DNA from: UMGS1613 sp963616135
Lineage (GTDB): Bacteria; Bacillota_I; Bacilli_A; RF39; UBA660
NCBI GenBank assembly: GCA_963616135.1
Contig: CAVEJT010000010.1
Coordinates: forward strand, 1-28,006
DNA length: 28,006 bases
Reading direction: 5' to 3'
This document shows, one piece after another, positions 6,366 to 13,437 of this stretch. Within the stretch, counting starts at the first letter, position 1. Every line of letters begins with the position of its first letter. The notes beneath the pieces were generated by a model. That model saw only the letters and a list, made by a program, of their open reading frames with translations. It ran no database searches and was not told where the DNA came from. A program made the position numbers and the translations under genes.

Positions 6366-7562
6366 ATGAAAATATTATGTGTTAATGCAGGTAGTTCATC
6401 ATTAAAGTTTCAACTTTATGAAATGCCTGAGGAAAAAGTTTTAATTAGTGGATATATAGAAAAAATAGGACAAAAAGATTGTTTTTGGAATGTTAAGATT
6501 AATGGAGAAAAAATAAGATCTGAAAAGTATTTAAAAAATCATACTGAAGCTGTAGAAGTTTTAATTGATGAATTAATAAAAAATAAAGTTGTAGAATCTT
6601 TAGATGAGATAAAGGGTGTTGGACACAGAGTTGTTCATGGATCTGAAAAATATTGTGAATCAGTTCTTATAACAGATGAGGTTATAAAAAATATAGAAGA
6701 GAATTCTAAATTTGCTCCTCTTCATCATCCAGGTAATTTAGCAGGTATTAATGCTATGAGAACTGCATTACCAAATGTACCTCAAGTTGCTGTTTTTGAT
6801 ACAGCTTTTCATCAAACTATGCCAAAATCAAATTATATTTATCCAGTACCATATGAATGGTATACAAAATATGGAGTACGTAAATATGGATTTCATGGAA
6901 CTAGTCATAAGTATATAACTGGTGAAATGAAAAAAAGATTAAATAAAGAAGATGTAAATTTAATTATATGTCACGTAGGTAGCGGTGCTAGTATATCTTG
7001 TATTAAAGATGGTAAATGCTATGATACTACTATGGGATTAACTCCATTAGATGGGCTTATGATGGGTACTCGTTCAGGTGCTATTGATCCATCTATATTA
7101 AAATTTGTAATGCAAGAATCAGGAAAATCTATTGATGAAATAACAGATGATTTAAATATGAAGAGTGGTTTTTTAGGCATAAGTGGTGTAGCAGACTGTC
7201 GTGATGTTGAAAAACTAGCTAGTGAAGATAATGATAATGCTATACTTGCTCTTGATATGTATGCTGATAGAATTGCAAAATACATAGCTGATTATTATAT
7301 TGAACTTGAAGGTAAAGTTGATTCAATTGTATTTACTGCAGGAGTACTTGAAAATGGCTCAGCAATGAGAAAAATGGTAATTGATAGATTAGCTCCTTTA
7401 GGAATTACTTTAAATGAAGAAATGAATGATAAAATAGCTGGATTTAAAGAAATTCATGAAGGTATAGTAAGCGATCCATATTCTAAAATAAATGTAATGG
7501 TTTTACCAACTAATGAAGAAATTATGATAGTAAAAGATACATTTAATATAGCAATTAATTAA
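6366..7562 (+). CDS. ackA: Acetate kinase
   Basis: This 398-residue enzyme interconverts acetyl phosphate plus ADP with acetate plus ATP, giving ATP in fermentation. It shows the acetate/sugar kinase fold signatures: VNAGSSSLKFQL at the N-terminus, GHRVVHG, FDTAFHQTMP, GFHGTSHKYI, the phosphate loop VGSGAS, and GLTPLDGLMMGTRSGAIDP. The C-terminal PTNEEIMI motif is also present. One deviation is FTAGVLEN (323-330), where most acetate kinases have a glycine before Glu-Asn; here it is L328. RBS AAGGAG lies six bases before the ATG. A pta partner is not in the window. Length is normal and the rest of the active site looks intact. Confidence 0.96.
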   Translation: MKILCVNAGSSSLKFQLYEMPEEKVLISGYIEKIGQKDCFWNVKINGEKIRSEKYLKNHTEAVEVLIDELIKNKVVESLDEIKGVGHRVVHGSEKYCESVLITDEVIKNIEENSKFAPLHHPGNLAGINAMRTALPNVPQVAVFDTAFHQTMPKSNYIYPVPYEWYTKYGVRKYGFHGTSHKYITGEMKKRLNKEDVNLIICHVGSGASISCIKDGKCYDTTMGLTPLDGLMMGTRSGAIDPSILKFVMQESGKSIDEITDDLNMKSGFLGISGVADCRDVEKLASEDNDNAILALDMYADRIAKYIADYYIELEGKVDSIVFTAGVLENGSAMRKMVIDRLAPLGITLNEEMNDKIAGFKEIHEGIVSDPYSKINVMVLPTNEEIMIVKDTFNIAIN

Positions 7563-7566
7563 TGAC

Positions 7567-7616
7567 AAAAACACCAAAATATATATTTGCCATAAAATAT
7601 ATTGAGGTGTTTTTTT
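7567..7616 (+). terminator. ackA terminator whose right arm is the murE RBS
   Basis: The outer stem pairs 7567-7575 with 7606-7614 (nine base pairs). After a small internal loop, an inner stem pairs 7578-7584 with 7597-7603. The T run at 7610-7616 completes an intrinsic terminator. The same right arm contains GAGGTG (7604-7609), the only good ribosome binding site for the GTG start of murE at 7617. Folding should both reduce read-through and hide the murE RBS. Confidence 0.7.
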
Positions 7617-8948
7617 GTGAATATAAAAATTAATTCAAAAGAAATAAATGAGGGAGACACTTTTATAGCTATAAAAGAATTAAATGGAGATGGACATAAG
7701 TATGTAATGGATGCTATAAAAAGAGGTGCTAGTACTGTAATTGTAGAAGATGGAGATTATAGTGTTAACACAATAAAAGTAAAAAATACTAAGAAATATT
7801 TAGAAGAATATTTAGAAAATAATTATTATGATAAAATAAAACAATTAAAACTAATGGGTGTAACAGGTACGAATGGTAAAACAACAACAAGTTATTTAAT
7901 ATATCAAGCTTTAAATAAATTAAATATTAAATGTGCTTATATAGGTACTATTGGTTTTTATACTGATGAAATAAAACAATTAAAAAATACTACACCTAAT
8001 TTATATGAATTATATAATATGTTGCTTGAATGTGTAAATAAGGGTTATACATATGTAGTAATGGAAGTAAGTAGTCAAGGAATTTCCATGGGTAGAGTAA
8101 ATACCCTTATATTTGATTATGTAGTATTTACTAATTTAACACAAGATCATCTAGATTATCATCATACTATGATAGACTATGTAATGGAAAAACAAAAATT
8201 ATTTAAGATGACTAATAATAGCTTTGCTATAATTAATAGTGATGATAAATATAAAGATTATTTTATACTTGATAATAAAAATATAACTTATGGTAAAAGT
8301 TCTAGTGACTATGTTATTAGTGATATTAAATCTAGTCTTACTGGTACTACTTTTAATTTAAATAATGAAATTTATAAAACTAAATTAATAGGTGAGTATA
8401 ATGTTTATAATTTAGTTATAGTAATTATTCTTTTAAAATTATTAAATGTAGATAACATAAATAAAGTAATAGAAGAGTTAACTACACCACCAGGTAGAAT
8501 GGATATAATAAGATATAATGATAATAATATAGTAGTAGATTATGCACATACACCAGATGCAGTAGAAAAAATAATAAAAGAGGTATCAAAAATTGAACAT
8601 AATAGAATAATTACCCTTGTTGGTTGTGGAGGAAATAGGGATAAGACTAAAAGACCTATAATGGGTGATATAGCTACTAAGTATTCTGATTATGTTATAT
8701 TTACAAGTGATAATCCAAGATTTGAAAAACCTAAAAAAATATTAAAAGATATCACTTGTAAACTTGACAAAAATAATTATAAAATTATTGTAAATAGAAA
8801 AAAAGCAATAAAAAAGGCTATACAAATGCTAGAAAAAAATGATATACTATTGTTGCTAGGTAAAGGGCATGAAGAATATCAAGTAATTAAAGATAAAAAA
8901 TTGCCTTTTAGTGATAAAAAAATTGTATTAAATTGTATTAGGGGATGA
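7617..8948 (+). CDS. murE: UDP-MurNAc-tripeptide synthetase, meso-DAP type
   Basis: This 443-residue Mur ligase adds the third stem amino acid to UDP-MurNAc-L-Ala-D-Glu in the cytoplasm. It has the ATP loop GVTGTNGKTTT (about 82-92), TTPNLYEL and MEVSSQG for substrate contact, FTNLTQDHLDYH, and the C-terminal DNPR motif at 365-368 with LLGKGHEEYQ. DNPR is the known signature of meso-diaminopimelate-adding MurE; lysine-adding enzymes differ there. The N-terminal UDP-binding domain is some 25 residues shorter than usual, starting at the EGDTFIAIKE stretch. GTG at 7617 is chosen because GAGGTG sits seven bases upstream. A TTG at 7602 would start inside that RBS. mraY follows after four bases. 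Confidence 0.95.
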   Translation: MNIKINSKEINEGDTFIAIKELNGDGHKYVMDAIKRGASTVIVEDGDYSVNTIKVKNTKKYLEEYLENNYYDKIKQLKLMGVTGTNGKTTTSYLIYQALNKLNIKCAYIGTIGFYTDEIKQLKNTTPNLYELYNMLLECVNKGYTYVVMEVSSQGISMGRVNTLIFDYVVFTNLTQDHLDYHHTMIDYVMEKQKLFKMTNNSFAIINSDDKYKDYFILDNKNITYGKSSSDYVISDIKSSLTGTTFNLNNEIYKTKLIGEYNVYNLVIVIILLKLLNVDNINKVIEELTTPPGRMDIIRYNDNNIVVDYAHTPDAVEKIIKEVSKIEHNRIITLVGCGGNRDKTKRPIMGDIATKYSDYVIFTSDNPRFEKPKKILKDITCKLDKNNYKIIVNRKKAIKKAIQMLEKNDILLLLGKGHEEYQVIKDKKLPFSDKKIVLNCIRG

Positions 8949-8952
8949 GAAC

Positions 8953-9945
8953 ATGTATCAACTTACAAGAGGAGTACTAGCACTTATGATAGGTTTTATT
9001 TTATCTATAATAGCTGGAGTTATATTAGTACCACTCTTAAAAAAAATAAAAGCAAGTCAAACGGTAAGTACTTATTTATTTAAAAAACATAAAGATAAAG
9101 AAGGTACTCCAACTATGGGAGGATTAATATTTATAATACCTACAGTACTTTCTATAATTATATTAATACTATGGCATAAAATAGAGTTTTCAGCAAACTT
9201 ATTTATTGTATTGTTTGTATTCTTGTCTTATGCAGCACTAGGTTTTATTGATGACTTTTTAATAATTAAGAGAAGAAATAATGTAGGACTTACAGAGTTT
9301 CAAAAGTTAGCAGGTCAAATAATAATAGCTCTTATATTTTTCTTTATTTATATGAAAAGTGGAGCAAAACCAGTACTAGAGTTTTATACTTTAGGATTTG
9401 AAATTAACTTAGGCTGGTTTTATGGAATATTCTTATTATTTATGTTAGTTGCAAGTAGTAATGCTGTAAATATAACAGATGGACTTGATGGTCTTGCAGG
9501 GGGGTTATCTTTAATAGCTTTCTTAACGTTTGCTCTTATAAGTGCAAATTCACCTGCAATAGAAGGAACTTCTGATATATCAGTATTCTGTTTTGTTCTT
9601 GTGGGTTGTTTAATTGGCTTTTTGGCATTTAATTCACGTCCTGCAAAAGTGTTTATGGGAGATACTGGAAGTCTTGCTCTTGGTGCAACATTAGCTACAA
9701 TAGCTATAATAACTAAACACGAATTAACATTTATAGTAGTAGCAGGTGTATTTATATTCGAGACACTTGTATGTTTGATACAAATTATAAGTATGGTTTA
9801 TTTCCATAAAAAAGTATTTTTAATGACACCATTTCATCATCATTTAGAAAAACTTGGATGGAATGAAAGAGATATAGTAGTTGTGTTTTTATGTATAGGT
9901 TTATTACTTAGTTTAGCTGCTATAGTATTTGGAGTATGGTATTAA
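8953..9945 (+). CDS. mraY: Phospho-MurNAc-pentapeptide transferase
   Basis: This 330-residue polytopic membrane enzyme transfers phospho-MurNAc-pentapeptide from UDP to undecaprenyl phosphate, giving lipid I. About ten hydrophobic helices are visible. Signature motifs are DDFLIIKRRNNVGLT with the metal-binding Asp pair, NAVNITDGLDGLAGG, FMGDTGSLALG, and the histidine cluster MTPFHHHLEKLGW. Length is typical for Gram-positive MraY. It lies four bases after murE and is translated from an RBS inside the end of murE. murE and mraY directly adjacent without murD, murG or ftsW shows that the usual dcw cluster is broken up here. A terminator overlaps its stop. Confidence 0.97.
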   Translation: MYQLTRGVLALMIGFILSIIAGVILVPLLKKIKASQTVSTYLFKKHKDKEGTPTMGGLIFIIPTVLSIIILILWHKIEFSANLFIVLFVFLSYAALGFIDDFLIIKRRNNVGLTEFQKLAGQIIIALIFFFIYMKSGAKPVLEFYTLGFEINLGWFYGIFLLFMLVASSNAVNITDGLDGLAGGLSLIAFLTFALISANSPAIEGTSDISVFCFVLVGCLIGFLAFNSRPAKVFMGDTGSLALGATLATIAIITKHELTFIVVAGVFIFETLVCLIQIISMVYFHKKVFLMTPFHHHLEKLGWNERDIVVVFLCIGLLLSLAAIVFGVWY

Positions 9946-9958
9946 CCGTACTTTTTTT
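9932..9958 (+). terminator. Intrinsic terminator at the end of mraY
   Basis: The stem 9934-9939 with 9946-9951 (one G-T wobble, extendable by two weak pairs) is followed by seven T residues. The TAA stop of mraY (9943-9945) lies in the loop. Confidence 0.75.
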
Positions 9959-9976
9959 GTACATTATTAAATTTTG

Positions 9977-9985
9977 TGATATTAT
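9977..9985 (+). promoter_or_regulatory. Upstream extended -10 promoter of the two-component operon
   Basis: TGA-TATTAT forms an extended -10 element about 60 bases before the regulator start. The direct repeat at 9997-10014 lies just downstream, overlapping the expected transcription start. From this promoter, a bound regulator would be positioned to repress. Confidence 0.4.
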
Positions 9986-9996
9986 AAAAATAGATA

Positions 9997-10014
9997 ATTT
10001 AATGTTTATTTAAT
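9997..10014. promoter_or_regulatory. Candidate operator: ATTTAAT direct repeat with 11-bp period
   Basis: Two copies of ATTTAAT (9997-10003 and 10008-10014) start 11 bases apart, the one-helical-turn spacing typical of OmpR/PhoB-family dimer sites. A nearly identical element stands at 11954-11971 before the beta-helix gene. A second -10 candidate, TATAAT (10027-10032), lies 12 bases after the repeat, which would place the repeat upstream of and overlapping its -35 region. Autoregulation by the adjacent response regulator is inferred. Confidence 0.55.
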
Positions 10015-10046
10015 AAATAAGTTATATATAATTGGTGGTGATAATT

Positions 10047-10730
10047 ATGCGTATTTTAATTATTGAAGATGAATTTAATTTAGCTGATGTTATATCATCT
10101 AGATTAAAAAAAGAAAAATATATAGTTGATATTAGTACTGATGGATTAGATGGACTTTATAAAGCAACAACTAATGCTTATGATCTAATAATATTAGATG
10201 TTATGCTTCCTAATATGAATGGATTTGATATATTAAAATCAATTAGAAAAAAGGAAATAGATAGTAAAGTAATTATGTTAACAGCAAAATCTTCTTTAGA
10301 AGATAAATTAGATGGATTAGAAAACGGCGCTAATGATTATGTTACTAAACCATTTCATATTGATGAATTAGTCGCACGTATTAATATTCAATTAAAAGTA
10401 AATAATGGAATAAAAAAAGATATAATTTGTTATAATGATTTAAAACTTAATACTTCAAATTCTAAATTAACATGTATAGGTACAAATGAAACTGTTGAAC
10501 TTGTTTGTAAAGAGTTTCAATTATTAGAATATTTCTTTAATAATCCATCTCAAATATTATCAAAAGAACAAATATATGATAAAGTTTGGGGAATAGATAA
10601 TGAAGTAGAATCTAATAATTTAGAGGTATATTTATCTTTTATTAGAAGAAAGTTAAAAGCACTCGGAACAAAGGTTAATATTAAATCAGTAAGAGGTCTT
10701 GGATATAAGTTGGAGGTATGTGATGAATAA
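10047..10730 (+). CDS. OmpR/PhoB-family response regulator
   Basis: This 227-residue DNA-binding regulator has a receiver domain (1-115) with acidic pocket E8/D9, phospho-acceptor D51 in ILDVMLP, T79 and K101 in VTKPF. The winged-helix domain (about 130-225) includes LSKEQIYDKVWG, the recognition region NNLEVYLSFIRRKL and the wing SVRGLGYKL. It is expected to bind tandem direct repeats as a dimer after phosphorylation. ATG at 10047 is chosen because GGTGGTGA lies just upstream; the in-frame earlier start at 10032 would begin before this RBS. It overlaps the kinase gene by eight bases. Direct repeats before this gene and before 12010 are its likely targets. Confidence 0.96.
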   Translation: MRILIIEDEFNLADVISSRLKKEKYIVDISTDGLDGLYKATTNAYDLIILDVMLPNMNGFDILKSIRKKEIDSKVIMLTAKSSLEDKLDGLENGANDYVTKPFHIDELVARINIQLKVNNGIKKDIICYNDLKLNTSNSKLTCIGTNETVELVCKEFQLLEYFFNNPSQILSKEQIYDKVWGIDNEVESNNLEVYLSFIRRKLKALGTKVNIKSVRGLGYKLEVCDE

Positions 10731-11940
10731 ATTAAAAAGTAAAGTTTTTTTTACAATAGTTTCTATACTAACAATCAGTATTATAACTTTATTAGTTATA
10801 TTTAATACTCAAAACTATAACTTACAAAAAAATTCTATAATAAATAGTTTAAATGTTGCAACAAATAATAATAAAACAAAAGAACCTATGAATAAACCAG
10901 ATAGTGAACCAAAACCACTAGATGAAAATACAAGATTTATGGATTCTATAGTTTATACAGTATTACTTGATAGTAATAATAATATAAAAGATATAATTAA
11001 TCATTCAAATAATAGAATAGATAATAGTGAAATAAGTAAACTTGCAAAAGATATTCTAAATAAAAAAGATATTAAAGATAGATACATAGGATGCTTATAT
11101 TTAAATAACTATTCTTATAATTATTTAAGTGGTACAGCTTTAGTTATTTTAGATAATAGTAATATAAAAACAAATCTTTTAAAATCATTAGGAGTATCAT
11201 TTTTAATATTTATTTTCTTAGAAACAATAATTTTTATAATTTCTAAATTAATAACAAATTGGATAATAAAACCAGTTAAAGAAAGTTTTGATAAGCAAAA
11301 ACAATTTATAGCTGATGCTTCACATGAACTTAAAACTCCACTTTCAGTAATAGTTGCAAGTAGTGAAGCATTAGAAGAAAATCCTAAAGAAAAAAAGTGG
11401 CTTAATAATATAAAAGAAGAATCAAATCGTATGAATTTATTAATTACTGATTTGTTAGAGCTAGCTAAAACAGAGCAAAAAATTGTTGACTTAAAAGATG
11501 GCGATTTATCTAAAATAGTAGAACTATCTACTTTAACATTTGAAGGTAAAGCATTTGAAAGTAATATTAAAATTGATTATGATATAGAACCTAATATAAA
11601 AATGAGAATGGTAGAAAATAACATTAAACAATTAGTAGAAATACTTTTAGATAATGGAGTTAAACATTCAAAAGCAAAAAGTACTATAAATATATCATTA
11701 AAAGAAAATAATAATCAAATAGAATTACTTGTAAAAAATAAAGGAGAAGCTATTCCTAAAGAAGAAGAAGAAAAAATATTTGAAAGATTCTATCGTATTG
11801 ATAAATCTCGTAATAGAGATAGTAATAGATACGGTTTAGGTCTTGCAATTGCTAAAAATATTGTTTTAAATCATAATGGAAAAATTAGTGCTTATTCAAG
11901 TGATGGTACTACAACATTTAAAGTTTTATTCAAAAAATAA
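10723..11940 (+). CDS. Sensor histidine kinase
   Basis: This 405-residue membrane kinase has TM1 (8-28), an extracytoplasmic sensor region (29-155) containing a Pro/Glu-rich stretch, TM2 (156-176), and a dimerisation domain with phospho-acceptor H201 in FIADASHELKTPL. The ATPase domain has an N box (LLDNGVKHS), a G1-like box (KNKGEAIP), an F box (IFERFYRIDKSR) and a G2 box (YGLGLAIAKNI). It should phosphorylate the regulator encoded by the overlapping upstream gene. ATG at 10723 is preceded by GGAGG (10712-10716) inside the regulator gene. The sensor region matches no domain I recognise and the signal is unknown. The downstream beta-helix membrane proteins are plausible partners or outputs. 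Confidence 0.95.
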   Translation: MNKLKSKVFFTIVSILTISIITLLVIFNTQNYNLQKNSIINSLNVATNNNKTKEPMNKPDSEPKPLDENTRFMDSIVYTVLLDSNNNIKDIINHSNNRIDNSEISKLAKDILNKKDIKDRYIGCLYLNNYSYNYLSGTALVILDNSNIKTNLLKSLGVSFLIFIFLETIIFIISKLITNWIIKPVKESFDKQKQFIADASHELKTPLSVIVASSEALEENPKEKKWLNNIKEESNRMNLLITDLLELAKTEQKIVDLKDGDLSKIVELSTLTFEGKAFESNIKIDYDIEPNIKMRMVENNIKQLVEILLDNGVKHSKAKSTINISLKENNNQIELLVKNKGEAIPKEEEEKIFERFYRIDKSRNRDSNRYGLGLAIAKNIVLNHNGKISAYSSDGTTTFKVLFKK

Positions 11941-11953
11941 GACTTTTTTAAAA

Positions 11954-11982
11954 ATTTAATTTTCATTTAATAAATCTATAAT
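11954..11982 (+). promoter_or_regulatory. Promoter with regulator-type direct repeat before the beta-helix operon
   Basis: ATTTAAT repeats occur at 11954-11960 and 11965-11971, again 11 bases apart. A perfect -10 TATAAT follows at 11977-11982. The repeat occupies the place where a -35 would be, as in PhoB-type activated promoters. Over 23 bases the element matches the one at 9996-10018 at all but two positions. Confidence 0.6.
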
Positions 11983-12009
11983 ATATTTAAAATGTGAAAG
12001 GAAGATTAT

Positions 12010-13437
12010 ATGAAAGAAAAAATAAAAAAGATAATATTAATAGTAGTTATGTTAGTATCGCTTGCTGGAATTTTTATGACAGTGATGATTGCTAAAAATA
12101 ACATTACAAATGGAGATGATAGAAATTCACCATCACAGATGACTGAAATGTCAGATTCTAACAGGATGGAATTTACACCAAGAAATAGAAATGTTACCAA
12201 ACTTGAAACTGGTTATGTAGTTGTAATAGGAGTATTTAGTGGTACTTTTTCTCTAAGTTTACTTTATTTATTAATGAGTATGAAAAATAAAAAGTTCTAT
12301 AAAAATAAAGACAAGTTAATTGTTTATATTCTAGGTAATGTTGTTGTTATTGGGACTATGTTATCACTAGCAACATTAATTACTAACAATCTTATTTTAA
12401 ATAATAAAAATAATCCAAATATGGAAGAGAACACTGAAAAAGATAAAGTAACTTTAGATGAAAGTAATAGTGTTACAGGAAGTAATGTTGATTTAAGTAA
12501 AGAAAATACTGATGTTACAATAACAAAAGGAGGTACGTATACTTTTACTGGAGAATTTACGCATTCTATTATTGTTGCTGCTAAAGATGAAGAGGTTGAA
12601 CTTGTTTTAAATGGTGTTACTATAAATACTGAAAATACTGCAACAATAATAGGGCTTGAGGCAAGTAAAATTACTATTACTTTAAATGATAATACAACAA
12701 ACACTTTAAGTGATGGTGGTAATTCTGAATATGATGGATGTATATTTTCGAATGCTGAACTAGTTTTTGAAGGAAATGGTACATTGGTAGTAAATGGTAA
12801 TCAAAATGATGGTGAAGGCATAGCAACCGAGGCTCAAAATATTACATTTAATGGAGGTACATATAAAATTACATCTGTTGATGATGGTATTAATGCAGGA
12901 GGCGATGGTGCTACTATAACAATTAATGATGGAACATTTTATATAGATGCTTCTGGTGATGGAATAGATTCTAATAAAAATGCCATAATTAATGGTGGAA
13001 GAATATTTGTTATGGGTAGTGATGTTGGAGGTGACTCTGGAATAGATACTGATGATGGTTATGTTATAAATGGTGGATTTGTTGTCGCGCTTGGTAGTGA
13101 TATGATAGAAACACCATTAGATACATCTAAACAAAATACCATAGCGTTTACTTTAGATAATGCTATTTCAAAAGATACGATTGTCACTTTAATGAAAGAT
13201 GATGAAGTAATTGTAAGCTTTAGTGCTTCAAAAAGTTTTAAAACAATAATTATTAGTGCCTATAATTTAGAAGATGGCAGTTACACACTTTATGAAGGTG
13301 GTAGTAATAATGGTGATTTAGTTTTAGGAATATATCAAAATGGTACTTATACTAAAGGAAATAGAATAAGTGTAAATAATAATGACAGTTTTACTATCAA
13401 TAAAACTATAAATACATATGGAAAGAGTGGTAGATAA
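12010..13437 (+). CDS. Membrane-anchored Cthe_2159-like beta-helix carbohydrate-binding protein
   Basis: This 475-residue protein begins with three membrane helices (about 8-28, 67-90 and 103-125) and a basic cytoplasmic loop (MKNKKFYKNKDK) between the second and third. Residues from about 150 form an extracellular repeat domain rich in G, D, N and T (for example LVLNGVTINTENTA, DGGNSEYDGCIFS and TSVDDGINAGGD). This pattern fits the Cthe_2159 family, a right-handed beta-helix that binds acidic polysaccharide and calcium. Binding rather than cleavage is therefore the likely role, at the outer face of the membrane. RBS AAGGAAG precedes the ATG. The gene overlaps the next by one base and lies downstream of the two-component system with the shared operator. 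Confidence 0.8.
   Translation: MKEKIKKIILIVVMLVSLAGIFMTVMIAKNNITNGDDRNSPSQMTEMSDSNRMEFTPRNRNVTKLETGYVVVIGVFSGTFSLSLLYLLMSMKNKKFYKNKDKLIVYILGNVVVIGTMLSLATLITNNLILNNKNNPNMEENTEKDKVTLDESNSVTGSNVDLSKENTDVTITKGGTYTFTGEFTHSIIVAAKDEEVELVLNGVTINTENTATIIGLEASKITITLNDNTTNTLSDGGNSEYDGCIFSNAELVFEGNGTLVVNGNQNDGEGIATEAQNITFNGGTYKITSVDDGINAGGDGATITINDGTFYIDASGDGIDSNKNAIINGGRIFVMGSDVGGDSGIDTDDGYVINGGFVVALGSDMIETPLDTSKQNTIAFTLDNAISKDTIVTLMKDDEVIVSFSASKSFKTIIISAYNLEDGSYTLYEGGSNNGDLVLGIYQNGTYTKGNRISVNNNDSFTINKTINTYGKSGR

Noticed and set aside
7602..7616. TTG at 7602 as start of murE
   Set aside because: It overlaps the GAGGTG RBS and the terminator stem. The GTG at 7617 has correct spacing.
10699..10722. Earlier in-frame start for the histidine kinase
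   Set aside because: No RBS precedes it. GGAGG lies correctly before the ATG at 10723, and the added residues would come before a normal N-terminal membrane helix.
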